From Lomentospora prolificans (taxonomy: Eukaryota > Ascomycota > Sordariomycetes > Microascales > Microascaceae), in assembly GCA_029532625.1 (NCBI GenBank), contig JARFXM010000005.1, positions 682,001-746,000 on the forward strand: 64,000 nt of DNA, given 5' to 3'. Both the position numbers and the translations under genes were made by a program. Under the pieces are notes generated by a model. It worked only from the letters and a program-made list of their open reading frames with translations, ran no database searches and had not been told where the DNA came from. Every line of letters starts with the position of its first letter. The first letter of the stretch is position 1. Positions 33,997 to 44,499 of the stretch are shown in pieces.

Positions 33997-35965
33997 ATGG
34001 TATTCTTGGATTGGTAATGGGAAAAGTAATAGAATTTTCTGTCTACATGCTTGCATATCTTAACCTTGTTTCTTTTATTGGTCCGAAGACTCTCTTTTCT
34101 GTTGAGGCCTCTTTCGCCGGGAGACGTGCAAGATTTGGAGATATGTCATTGAACGCCACGAGAATCTTTCTATGGTAGCCTATCTAACTAGCCCCGCCTT
34201 TTATACGGTAGTAACTTACGACTTGGTCTAGGTTCAATAGCCCTCGGCAACCACCCCCCAATTTCTGGGGTGTGGGTTGCTAGATGGATTGCGGCCCGTG
34301 TATGGTTGTAAGCTGATGCCTCTTGGATATCGCATATGCGCTAGACATTCATCTGGTGCGCCTTGTTGGGTAGACGAGCCGCCTCCACGCGCCCGAATCC
34401 GCACCCTCGTCGCTTGGTACGGCAGCGGCATTCCCTACGAAGCTCTCTGCCTCGGATATTTATCCTGCTCTGCCATACTATCTTGTTGTGAAGGAGGGAG
34501 GGTCCGTCTGTCTTTGGTAGGGCCACCGGAGATCTTTGTTTTTGGTTCCGAGGATATTTGGCTGGATTAGCTTCCACTTTTGTGTCGAACTCCTTGATGG
34601 CGAGGCAGCGCAACACATCGTCCCTTGCTGGCCAAAGATGGCCGAGGCAATATTCGCATAAGTCAACTACGCCTGGCAGTGCCCGCGAAATACCCGCAGG
34701 TCAATGGACCCGGGAAGGCTTTGAACCCTGATTGACGATCGAGGCGTGAGTGTCCGATCTTGCTTGATCATTTGCGACTTTGATGGAGCACCTCACTACA
34801 TCTGTATATAGCATATGCTGGTTGGCCACACTCTTCCCTCGGTTCATTGTTCACGATTGGCCACGCTTGACTAGGCGTTCAGGTAAATCACCATTATGTG
34901 TCAAGCTCGAGGTCGATGGGGTAGAACACATAAACCCATAGAAGTAGGGTGCTCCACTCATATTTATTACCATCGCTGGCCCAAGCCTATGCCAGCAGGG
35001 TCCAAAAAGTCATTCACATATAACGAAAACACATATATTTTAATTACCAATATCTCTACTACTACTACTTATTATCACTATATTCTTTTATACAAGGTTA
35101 AAAGGTAATTGGTGCTTAATTAAACTGCTAGAAGCTTTCTTCAGTTCATATATCTAGTTAGGCATAGTTAGTAGTACTTTAAGAACAATTATCTGTTACA
35201 GCTTGCACTGCACTGCCTTCTTGCTTGCAGCCAAGCAGCTAGCAAGTTAGGCAGTAGGGGTCTACCAGGAGGGATTCACAGTGATCGCTGTGGTCGTTGT
35301 GGTCACTGTTCACATCATCATATCTACATAGTTTATAGAGATGTAGTTAGGTGGGCTTCTGTGATGATGGTAATTCTTGCTGCTTCTAGGAAGCATGATG
35401 TTACTTGCTTCCTTTATATACTGACTCTCTTGCTTGCTCTACTACCTAGCTTGCCCGGTATCGCTTGCTTGCTTCCGAACTCCTACTGGAGCTTGTCCAC
35501 GTTTGCTCACGTGGTATGGCGTAACATCCACGCTTGCTTGTGTAGTTTGGTGTAATAGGTCTTTAACAACTTTCCTCATGTACCCTCAGATATTAGCTAT
35601 ATATAGGTATCCATGATGATGCTACAAGGAGCCCAAATATATCTTTATTATCATCTTTTTCTTCGCTACGCTGGCCTTGCTGTGACGGTAGCGCAAATGG
35701 CTTTAGCGGATATAACGAGAGCAACGCAGTGGAGGAGAGGAGGAGAGGAAGAATACGTCTTAAGAGGGTAGCTCCAGAATGGCCTGCTCCCGGCAGCACG
35801 CCCCTTGGAGTATACCTCGGTTCGGATTGAGGAGGAAGACCCTAGCCGGCTATCTTGACTTGGGAAGCCTCTCTTACTCTCCCGGTACTTTCTCTGGGAG
35901 TCATAGTCCGATGAATGGCTTTTCCAATGGACTTGAGCCAGTTCAACCTTCCCCGTAATACCCTC
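33997..35965. other. Gene-poor, partly AT-rich island (left part)
   Basis: No intact gene. An imperfect inverted repeat (GCAACC..GGTTGC arms) lies at 34247-34280. Between about 34940 and 35660 the DNA is clearly richer in A/T than surroundings (TATATTTTAATTACC, TACTACTACTACTTATTATC) and contains several TTGCTTGC clusters (about 35200-35540). This looks like an old transposon remnant or LTR fragment, but I found no paired terminal repeats or target duplication. At 35670 composition returns to normal. Confidence 0.45.
34247..34280. repeat. Imperfect inverted repeat / hairpin
   Basis: Arms GCAACCACCCC and GGGGTGTGGGTTGC around an AATTTCT loop, with mismatches or one bulge. It is 250 bp after the UTP14 stop, so it may lie in a 3' UTR or belong to the neighbouring island. 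Confidence 0.35.
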
Positions 35966-36701
35966 TTATCGTGTCCGACACGCTGTTGTAACTTTGATCC
36001 GGCCAAGGACTGTGAGGAAGGGTAATCCTTTCGAGGATATTTTCAGACCAAGGTTCTCCATTTCGATATAAAGATCCTCCGTCACGTCTTTTCCCAACAC
36101 CACATCTGTAGACCATCCTCTGAACAGTATTTCAGGCCTACACGGCTCGTTTCTTAAGAACCAAGCCCAGTGGTACAGTTCCTTAATGTGGTCATAGTAC
36201 TCGGTCGCTTGGTTGTCCCCTGGGAACGACCAATCCCACTGTAGCAAGAGGGGGCTCAGTAGGTCGGATACCTCATTAGCCATCAGGGTCATGCTAATGA
36301 GGTGGACGGTGTTGGACTTCACTCTTTGGAGGTAGCTGCTCTTGGTGAGCGTCTAAGGTGTACTCGGCTTCTATGCCAAGTATAGGTGACCTATCATACT
36401 AGCTCACTTATCGCTGTCATGTAAAACTGGAAGAGACTTTGGCCATTTCGAAACCTGACCTAGGCTTTGTCTCTAATTCTCGAGTCAAACAACGAACTCG
36501 ATTCGCCCCCAGTTCAAGGTCCACAAACTTGTCTTCACGGGCGGAGTCAGATGTGGTCCCCACGAGACCGGAGTGTTTCTTGCGGTGAGTCCGGATAGCA
36601 TTCCGAGAGCGCTTGTGGATTGCTCACCCGTTAGCGTCGCAGATTGACTCTCCAAGGACTATATAATCCGGACCATCCTTCCAAAGCTGCTGCTGAAGAG
36701 G
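35966..36701 (-). pseudogene. Degraded gene fragment, unknown family, one in-frame TGA
   Basis: Two exon-like blocks in one logical order on the minus strand: 36701-36498 (68 codons, after a TAG acceptor-like site) and 36352-35966 (129 codons including the stop). They are joined by a 145 nt intron with GTTCGT donor and TTAG end. The first block holds DGPDYIVLGESICDANG, then TGA at 36626-36624, then HRKKHSGLVGTTSDSARED and FVDLELGANR in the same frame. The second holds EVSDLLSPLLLQWDWSFPGD, YYDHIKELYHWAWFLRN and FRGWSTDVVLGKDVTEDLY. The composition is that of a real globular protein rather than chance. I do not recognise the family. TGA for CGA is the kind of change that C-to-T mutation (for example RIP) makes. 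The start and upstream exons are not identifiable. Confidence 0.35.
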
Positions 36702-39326
36702 CTACAGGCAGGAAACGAGAATATGTAAAGGCTAGTTAGGCACCAGGATTTTCACTTTCCGAGAATCTCTAGGCCCTCTGGCGCGGTTCGCTCGGGGCGC
36801 ACTAGCTCCAGCGGGGACGTATTCCTGGTCTCTAGACCTGCCTCTGGTTTCTGAGAGGGGATATAGGGACTTCTTCCACTTCCAACTCCACAACGCACAA
36901 CCACGATATGGGCCAGAGGATTTCACATGCATCCGAGGTCTTGCGCAGCGTATCTTTGTCGAGGTATCGTAGATTGGGAGACAGTCGAGGGGACTCGGGA
37001 TAGAGTGACTATCGTCTGTGCCAAAGATATATAGACGCGCGAACTGGATCTTGCTGAAGAGTGGTAGCCTAGCTGTTTTCCCTTTGATACTTTGAGAAAA
37101 CGCGGTCGATAGAAGAGCGGCGCAGCTAGAGGCCGTGTACCATTAATTCGGGCAGGTCTGCCTTCGGCTTGCGATCACAGCGTAGGCGGAGACTGGCGGT
37201 GAACAAAGGAAAGGTGAAATGTATATAAGGGCCGCTAAAAAGCCTTAGCCACAGACAGCCCAAAACTTCGCCGACGGACCTTCACCCGCGGACGTCTCGG
37301 GAAGCCTGCATGTCGGCCTCGCGGTTGCGGATGACGTTCGAAAGTAACGACTATTGCTCCGCGTACATAACGGGGAGAGATTGTAGCTCTAGCGGTTCTC
37401 GGTGGGTAGTCCATTTTTCTTCGGGCGAGAGGTCGACTGGCTGCTGTCATTGACAGTGACGCTGCATTTGCCTGGAGAGAGATTATACCGGTTTTCGGAA
37501 TTCTCTGCTGTAGGCGCAACCAAGCCGTGCGCTTACTCGCTGTGTGGACTCCCCCGTATTTTCTTCGGGCGGAAGGTCAACCGGCCGGCGTTCGATGGAT
37601 CGTGGTATCGGATATTCCTGGGAAGAAAGTTCGGGTAGCTTCTCGCCGCCCGACTTGCTGAACCCTATAAGCATCTCAGTGCGGTTACCCTCGTCTTCTT
37701 CGCCGAGGAATAACCATACCCTGGATGATGTTGAACCCCCTCTTTGGGACGGGGATACTTTTTCTTTTTTATAATGATAGACCGGTGATTACAGCTGATA
37801 TGCCAGAACGCAGCAGGGCCACCTGTGTTTGTATATCTACAGTAATGCACGTTGCTGACGATGTGCCCACCGGTGTTGCAGACCGACCAGTCCGGGGCTT
37901 GACCTGCGGTATATAATGTACATCCCGAGTCCCTGCTTACTGGCGCTTCAGTGCGGGCTGGAGCAGGGCCCCGAGCTTGCTGAGATCCCGGCGTGGCATT
38001 CTGTGTCGAGCACAGCAATTCTCCAGTTCCATCGCACTTGCCGCAGGATTCCACGTCTTCATCATTCCCTCGAATTAGGCGAGGTCATGGGCTCCGAAAT
38101 CCTTGAGGGTCTTAGTAAGACTTCTACCTTGGAGAGAAAAGCCGCTCGTTGCGTCCGTTTTGTACGCACTGCTCTGTCTTCGGACAGGACGCACATGGAT
38201 GCTAAAAAGTATTGTGGTCCAGCTTTGTCCCTCACTTCGAGGCTCCCTGGAAAACCGCGTAAGCTAGCCTTTCTTGGACTTCGTGGCACCCTCATAAGAG
38301 ATGGGTATAGGGTAATAGCCAGGTGTATTGATGTGTGAAGGGTAATATCCAAGTGTATCGATGTGTATCCGATACTGCCCGCGTGATCCCCCGATGGCGC
38401 CTCCAGTCGTCTTAGGCGCGTGGAGAGTCTGTGTTCCGGTGTGTTGAGGGAAGAGTTCAAAAAGGGGGCTCGGAGGGAGTGGAGAGGCATTTTTATAGTT
38501 GGGCTCCCAAGGTTTATGAATCACTTGCCCGGGCTCTGAATCACCATTCCGATCGCCGATGCCCCCGATTCGGCAGGAGCGGGCCACGGAAGGAGTCCCA
38601 ATTCAGGCAAAGTGGGTCCGGCTTGGCCCGGAAGGTGGACTGCATCATTTGCTACTTGCTTCCTTCCTTCGATGTTTGCTTCCAGCAGAGGATACTGTCT
38701 GTGCCATAATAGGAAGGGCTTATCGAGCACCTCCGACTGCTAATTCACGCAGGCTTTTAAAACAGCAGGTGCTTCCATGGAACAATTTATTCCTTCATAT
38801 TCAAAAGTCTAGCCCATTCAGTCACGCCTGACAACCTACCAAGTCAGGTTGCCAAGTGAGGAATGCCAAGAGAGGAATGCCAAGAATTGCGCCAAGACTT
38901 ACTGATAAACATAGATCCACAGCTTCAACGCTTATCTTAACCTTGTTAAATGTACAAATAGTACTTATAGGAAATAAAGGCAAGGCAAGGCAAATGCACC
39001 TGGAACTGCTAGTTGAACAAAATAAAATTACTTGATAAGTAAAGGCGAATGAATCATGATAGTGTACAAGAGGGATCTGAAATCCCCGTGAAAGTCAATG
39101 TCCTGCCCTGGGATCATCAAATAATCTAAGAGGGTAAGATTGGGACCAAGGGCCATTATGTGACCTCAGTTCCTTACTTCGAAAGGCATCAATACCATGA
39201 TGTTTCCGAACCGATGGGTAAATTGTTTAGCAAACTGGCCTCCTTTCAGAAAGAAAATGCGCCCGGCTTCGAGTTCGACAGCTAGATACGTTCGCTCGGC
39301 ATTCGGTATGTTACTCGCTCATGTAT
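36702..39326. other. Gene-poor island (right part) with coding-like debris
   Basis: No intact gene. On the minus strand 36732-36932 (SSGPYRGCALWSWKWKKSLY) and 37665-38080 read like protein fragments. The latter has a Cys-rich block, ESCGKCDGTGELLC then WSVCNTGGHIVSNVHYCR and WHISCNH. On the plus strand a motif FSSGxRSTG is repeated at about 37408 and 37557. A 30 bp tandem repeat lies at 38310-38369. AT-rich DNA follows at 38880-39060. These are best seen as relics. Confidence 0.35.
38310..38369. repeat. Imperfect tandem repeat, 2 x 30 bp
   Basis: Two adjacent 30 bp units starting GGGTAATA and containing GTGTAT(T/C)GATGTGT, differing at about five bases. It sits inside the gene-poor island. 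Confidence 0.8.
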
Positions 39327-41257
39327 TTAGGAGACGAGCTTGATAGCCCTAGTCGCATCAAGAGAGGGACTGACATAGAAGGCTAGGGCGATGATGCAGT
39401 AGAGACCGAAAAGCTAAGAATCAAGTTAGTCTTGCGCCACGGGAAGGAGAATAGAACAAGTTGAACCCACCATAGCACCCTCGAGGTAGTTGGAACGTCC
39501 ATCCTGAACGGTATAAGTGACGACCATGACCGAGAAGGCGAAAGCAACGACCGAGACTATCCGTCGTTAGCGCGTGCCCGTAAACCGAAACACCATCAGC
39601 TCTTAAGACTTACACGTCTCAAAGTGGAGAGTCATAGGCTGTCCAATAGCCCAGCCAAACATGACCAAGAAGGGAGTAACGAGAAGAGCAATCTGGATGC
39701 TCGAACCGATAGCAACGCCCATGGCCTAAATTGCAACGGAGTCAGCAACGAATCCCTTTGCTTTTTTTTTTTTTTTTTTTTTTTCCACACTATTAGGGCT
39801 ACCTACCAAATCCATCTTGTTCTTAATGGCTACAACAACAGCTGTAGCGTGCTCAGCGGCATTTCCAACAATGGGGATGAGAATTAGACCGATGAAAGTC
39901 TTGCTGATCTTGGTGCTCTCGACAATGGGATCGATGCTGGCAACTAGGTAATCGGCGCAAATGGCGACAACGACGGTAGTGGCGACGAGGACAATAATGG
40001 CGGGGATCAATCCCATGCAAGGCTCCTCCTGCTCGTGTTCTTCTGCCTGCTCGATGCTATTCTGAGAGACCTCGGGGTCCTGGTGGCTATCGACGTGGGC
40101 CACACCATCAAAGAGGTTGTGGTGGGTGCGAAGCTGGAACCAAAGATAAAGGCCGTAGAGAATGAGGAGAATTACGGCGGTTCCGCGGGAGAGGAAGAGG
40201 ATAGGGCCCTCCTTGTCCTTGCTGTCGCCAGCATCGAGCACGTTGTAGAGCTAAGGGGTTACAGCCATTAGGTTACATTCTCAGCCAAAAACATTCGATA
40301 ACAGGCAATTCTCACCGTTGCGGGGATGACGAGGGAAGCGGAGGACAAAGCAAGCAGCGAGCAGGTCGTCTGAGCGGTGCCAGAGGGAAACTGCTGCTCC
40401 ATGCCAGTGCCATCAGCGTTGCGCAAGTTCCAAATCCCACCAAAGAAAAAGCTCATTCCGAGAACGAGGAGTAGGTTCGACAGGATGGAGCCGAGCATCG
40501 AGGCCTGGACGACCTCGATCTGGCCATCGCGGAGGGCGACAATGCTAACCTAGAGACATTTGAAAATCGTGAGTAAGGCGACTGGTTAATTGGCAACACC
40601 GAGAGCCATATGTATTGCAGATTCTGGAATGTAATCACGCAAAGTGGGGTGATGGAGAATGAAGCGAGGCGAAAGGGGAGTGAGACGAACAATCAATTCA
40701 ACAGCATTCCCGAAAGTCGCATTCAACAACCCGCCCAAGGTTTCTCCCAGACGCATAGCAATTTCTTCCGTCGCAAAGGACAGGACAGCGGCGAGAGGAA
40801 TGATGGCGAAGAAGTTGAGGATGAAGACCGTGTTCGCGGACCACCCAAGCTCACCGGCGGCGATGGCGAACGGAATGATGAGGAGCAAGAAGTTGACATA
40901 GTCTGGGGGGGTCGGCGCGAGGCTCTAGGTTAGCATCTCCGCCATGTTTCAAGCGTGCGCGGTTTTCATCAGAGAAGCGGCGTTGCGGCAGCAAGACTGC
41001 GGGTTTGAAATGGCGCGGCGCAATCCAGAACTCAACTCACTGCTCATAAGAGTGACCTTGGTGACATGCCAGGTCGAGGCCGAGTACCTAACTAGCGGGT
41101 TCGGGCTCTCAGTACCAGGGGTAGTTCGGCGATTCAAGAAGAAGGTCTTCCAGCTGCTCGAGCCGGAGGCCGAGTGGCCGTTCAGCCAGCCATTGCGGTC
41201 GCCGTTGAGAAGCGATGTCCTCTCGCTGGGGTATTCAGGGCTAGATCGGCTCGGCAT
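39327..41257 (-). CDS. VCX1: Vacuolar Ca2+/H+ exchanger (CAX/VCX1 type)
   Basis: Seven exons on the minus strand: 41257-41041, 40902-40691, 40549-40316, 40250-39807, 39725-39614, 39556-39471 and 39413-39327. The product is 463 residues. It exchanges cytosolic Ca2+ for vacuolar protons. Both ion-binding alpha repeats are present: GLLNATFGNAVELI (ending about residue 143) and VGNAAEHATAVVVAIKNKMDL (about 349-369), separated by an acidic linker with EQAEEHEQEE as in CAX proteins. About eleven hydrophobic spans are seen. The N-terminal ~60 residues are Ser-rich and cytosolic. Intron 2 uses a rare GTTCGT donor, and intron 4 contains 23 consecutive A in the sense strand. The Met at 41257 is the first in-frame ATG; the frame opens slightly further upstream, so an additional 5' exon cannot be excluded. 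Confidence 0.92.
39762..39784. repeat. Poly-T/poly-A tract (23 bp) inside VCX1 intron 4
   Basis: 23 T on the plus strand, thus A on the transcribed sense, between the GTAGGT donor and TTAG acceptor of an 81 nt intron. Confidence 0.95.
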
Positions 41258-44200
41258 TGTTTCGCTCAAGATACGGCTCAGGGTACGTCGGAAATTTACG
41301 TTGGCTGCGATGTTCACGGAAGGACGGCGCCTCGTACGTCAGTCTTGGTATTCAAGTGGTCGAGTTGTGTCTGGTTGGGCGGCAAAGTATTCGGTGGTGG
41401 AGGTTGAGGTGGAATATGGAGGGTAGAGTCGGTAGTACGTGAAGGCATATAATACACAAAAGAGAAGGCGAGAGGCGGTTGGAAGAAGGGAAATTCGATA
41501 ACTATTACAAAAGAGACGATTGGAAAGCCACAAGCAAACGAAGAATAAAATTGATTTGAAAAAGAAAGTCAAAAATAAAAACTAGAGAGAAAAATTGTGG
41601 AGTGAAAATGGGAGAAGAGGGAGCGTGTGGCACCCGAGTGTTTGATGCGTCTCGTTCCAGAAGAAGCGAGTTCAAACTAAAATGGTTGTAGCGAAACCAG
41701 AGGCCCACTCCCTAATAGCCAGATTCGGGATGGGAGAAAGTGATCAAAGGGAGCGAGGACGAAGCGTGCTGGCGAAACGACAGGGTGCAAATCCAGCAGC
41801 CAGCAGTGCGCAAGCAAGGGAAGAGAAGGAGCGAGAAGGTTGATGGGGAAATGGAGGAGAGGAGTGTGCGATGCGGAGTGGTCTTCGCCAGCACTAGAAT
41901 TATGGGCAGAGTATTTCTGGGGCGTTTGAGTGTGCGTGTGCCGTCTGGAACGAAACAAATAATAACCGTTGGCCGTACTCACCCACCATGTTTTGGCTAC
42001 ACAAGCAATGAAAAGTTGCAAGAGTGATAATACTGGTTGATGGCTGGAGGGTGGTATAATGGAGAGTCGAGAAGGAAAGCCAAGCTTTGGGCAGTTATTA
42101 AATGATCGCTTGAAAGAATGACCAGCTGGGAGGGTTGCAACTTGCTGTTGCAGGGGGCAGCAAAGACGGGGTCGGTCAATGGTCACGGCTGGCGGAAAAT
42201 GTTATCACGTCACTGGTTGTTCCAGGTAACCCAGACGAGGGCGGACCAGACGAAACACCCCTGCTCGTAACCGGATCCAGCACCGGGGGGGAAACGAACG
42301 GGGAGTTGGGAATCGAGGTGTGATTCAATGTGTGCTGATTGAGGTCAAGGAACCGGTAGGGTGCACTGCGCAGCGACGCTACTTGGGCCAGCTGCTACAC
42401 TAGTCTTCGGTAGCTTGGGATAGCTTGACGGGAAGCAAGCTAAGACTGGGGCAGTGCGATGTGTGCCAAGCAGCCGAGAGCTCCAAATTGTTGCTGGTGT
42501 TGGATCTGGCAGATGGTAATCGGTAACGGGAATTATGATGACCAAGGTGACGTCCGACGAGCTGGTTCTCTGTGCATTTAATTGATCAGTCATTCGACGT
42601 TCAGCAGGGATTGTATATCTATGGACAGCCAGCACGCCAGCTGGAAGTACATCGTACGTCGAGATGACAGCGTTGTGCAGACGCCATGACCAAGGAGCTC
42701 CACGCTCGTCCGTACCTGCGGTGGAGATCCCATTGGTACATTGATCTGTCTCGTCTCCTTCTCCAAGGCTTGTCTTTGAACACCGGAACCATCCGCGCGC
42801 GTTGTCATCGTCTCAGACTTCCTCGCCATGCCCACAGAGACGAGCAAATAATAGCAAGAGCAAAGTTGGGTGGATCAATTGATATTGGTCCATCTCACGG
42901 AGATTTTCAACTAAACCCGCCAAGTCCAAAATCCTCTCACAATTTCAACCCTCCCGTCTCCATCAAATTCTCTCGCTGGCGACGAATAGTAGTATATTCC
43001 CCCCCGCACGTCTAGCCAGCACAGCCTCAATTTAGCTCGCCGGCCAGCCAGCCAGCAACCCACACAAAGTTCGACGGCTCAGCTCCGAAGTAACTTCACT
43101 GTCTCCGCTGTAGGATGCCGCATCTGCCCAATCGCCACGTCCCCTGGACCTCCCTCTCCCCAGCAACGCCAGCACCTCTTTCCTTCGCGAAAAGCAGATG
43201 CAGCACTGAAGCCAGCTTCTGGTAATATATATCGAAACTAGCAAGCCATAACTACAGATCTCTAGCACTCCCTTTTCAGTCGGCACTGCAACTTACATGA
43301 CACGTGGGCCCAAGGGCCAAATCAACTCTTACCCCACCCCCCTTCCCTTGTGCCTCAGGGTCTCTCCCAATTTGCTCACTCGCCTGGCTCCGTGCCAGTG
43401 GATTTCTCAATGTCGCGCTCGGTGGAGCTCTCCCACTTTTCCCCGTCTCCATCTGAATTGAGAGTCGGCGGCCTCCCAAGCGTCGCCCCCAATGAAAGCG
43501 AATGACATCCGATTGCCGGTATTTTTTCCATCTCTCCTGAGGATTCCCGCCCCAAATAAACCATCGTGAAGCGACACAGCCCGCCCTTTGGATGCCGAAT
43601 TTCATCGGTATCACGTACACTTTGGAATTAGTTGCTGCCTTGAGTTGTTAGCAATTGATCGAGAGGCGAGGAGAAAGCACGGCTAGAAAGCCAAAACCAA
43701 GCCTGCACGAATCTAAGCTTTCCCAAACTTCTCCACTCCCTCCACGCTAGATGCACTTTTAGCCAAGACGCTGCTGGCGGGCGAATCTGAAAACCGCCAT
43801 CTCGCCAGTCTCTCCGCGGATCCTCGCAAGTATTTTGCGACTCGCCTCTTTGCTCATATTCTCCAAGTAATCGCCGTTCTTCCCCAATTCGGAAGCTAAT
43901 CCAGGGTCTATCCTAGCATTGGCAATAGCATTTCGAATATTACTGTTCGTCCGCTGTGGCCACCATCTTAATACAGATCGAATATCATTGTCTCCCTTGA
44001 AACAAAACACAACATTAAACTCACCTAACCCCCCCCTATCGATAAGCGCAGTTTCCACCCCGGCTCCATGACGTACGTATAGTATTATTATACAACACAC
44101 AAACTCACCGGTTCTATTATTGATTGAACTACACAACAAGATGCAATCAAGATCCATGAGCTACTCTCGCCAGGCCATCATCGACCCGTCCGTCAACCGT

Positions 44201-44499
44201 ATGAGATCAAAGATACCACCCCAAAAAATCACTGAATTGCCAAGTAGCATTGAAGTGATATGTACTCAATGGATAAAATGCAGCTAAGTATGCCGAATAG
44301 AAATATGGACTAGGCCTTTCCTCAAAGCCTCTTCTCGCTGTAAATGACGCCAAAAAGAGTTCCCGCCGTATCACAACGTCATACCCTCCATGCTTGAAAA
44401 CGCCCGGTACGCCCTTTGGCAGATGCCGCATAGTGAAAGGCTATCCGCAATCTGAAGCAGATGCCCAGAGCTTCCGGAGCTCAGCCACTGTCACATCCA
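41258..44499. other. Intergenic, upstream of VCX1
   Basis: 3.2 kb between VCX1 (start) and GH81 (end), both minus strand. Most of it shows no coding signal and presumably includes a long VCX1 promoter and leader. G-rich runs occur at 42286-42291. One minus-strand frame at 43759-44157 is listed separately as a weak candidate. Confidence 0.45.
43759..44157 (-). CDS. Weak candidate ORF, hypothetical
   Basis: A 132-codon frame 340 bp downstream of the GH81 stop. The C-terminal 80 residues look protein-like (NDIRSVLRWWPQRTNSNIRN, then GKNGDYLENMSKEASRKILA) and lack low complexity. The N-terminal part is less convincing and includes donor/acceptor-like GTGAGT and TTAG sites, so an intron may fall there. 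No family recognised and no good start context. Chance frames of this length occur elsewhere in the window, so confidence is low. Confidence 0.2.
   Translation of the reverse strand: MDLDCILLCSSINNRTGEFVCCIIILYVRHGAGVETALIDRGGLGEFNVVFCFKGDNDIRSVLRWWPQRTNSNIRNAIANARIDPGLASELGKNGDYLENMSKEASRKILARIRGETGEMAVFRFARQQRLG

Noticed and set aside
34705..34740. Possible minus-strand tRNA T-loop (GGTTCAAAG)
   Set aside because: Stem bases do not pair and no cloverleaf can be drawn around it.
34940..35660. Solo LTR of a retrotransposon
   Set aside because: AT-rich with short repeats, but no TG..CA ends, no target-site duplication and no paired copy in this window, so I did not annotate it as a mobile element.
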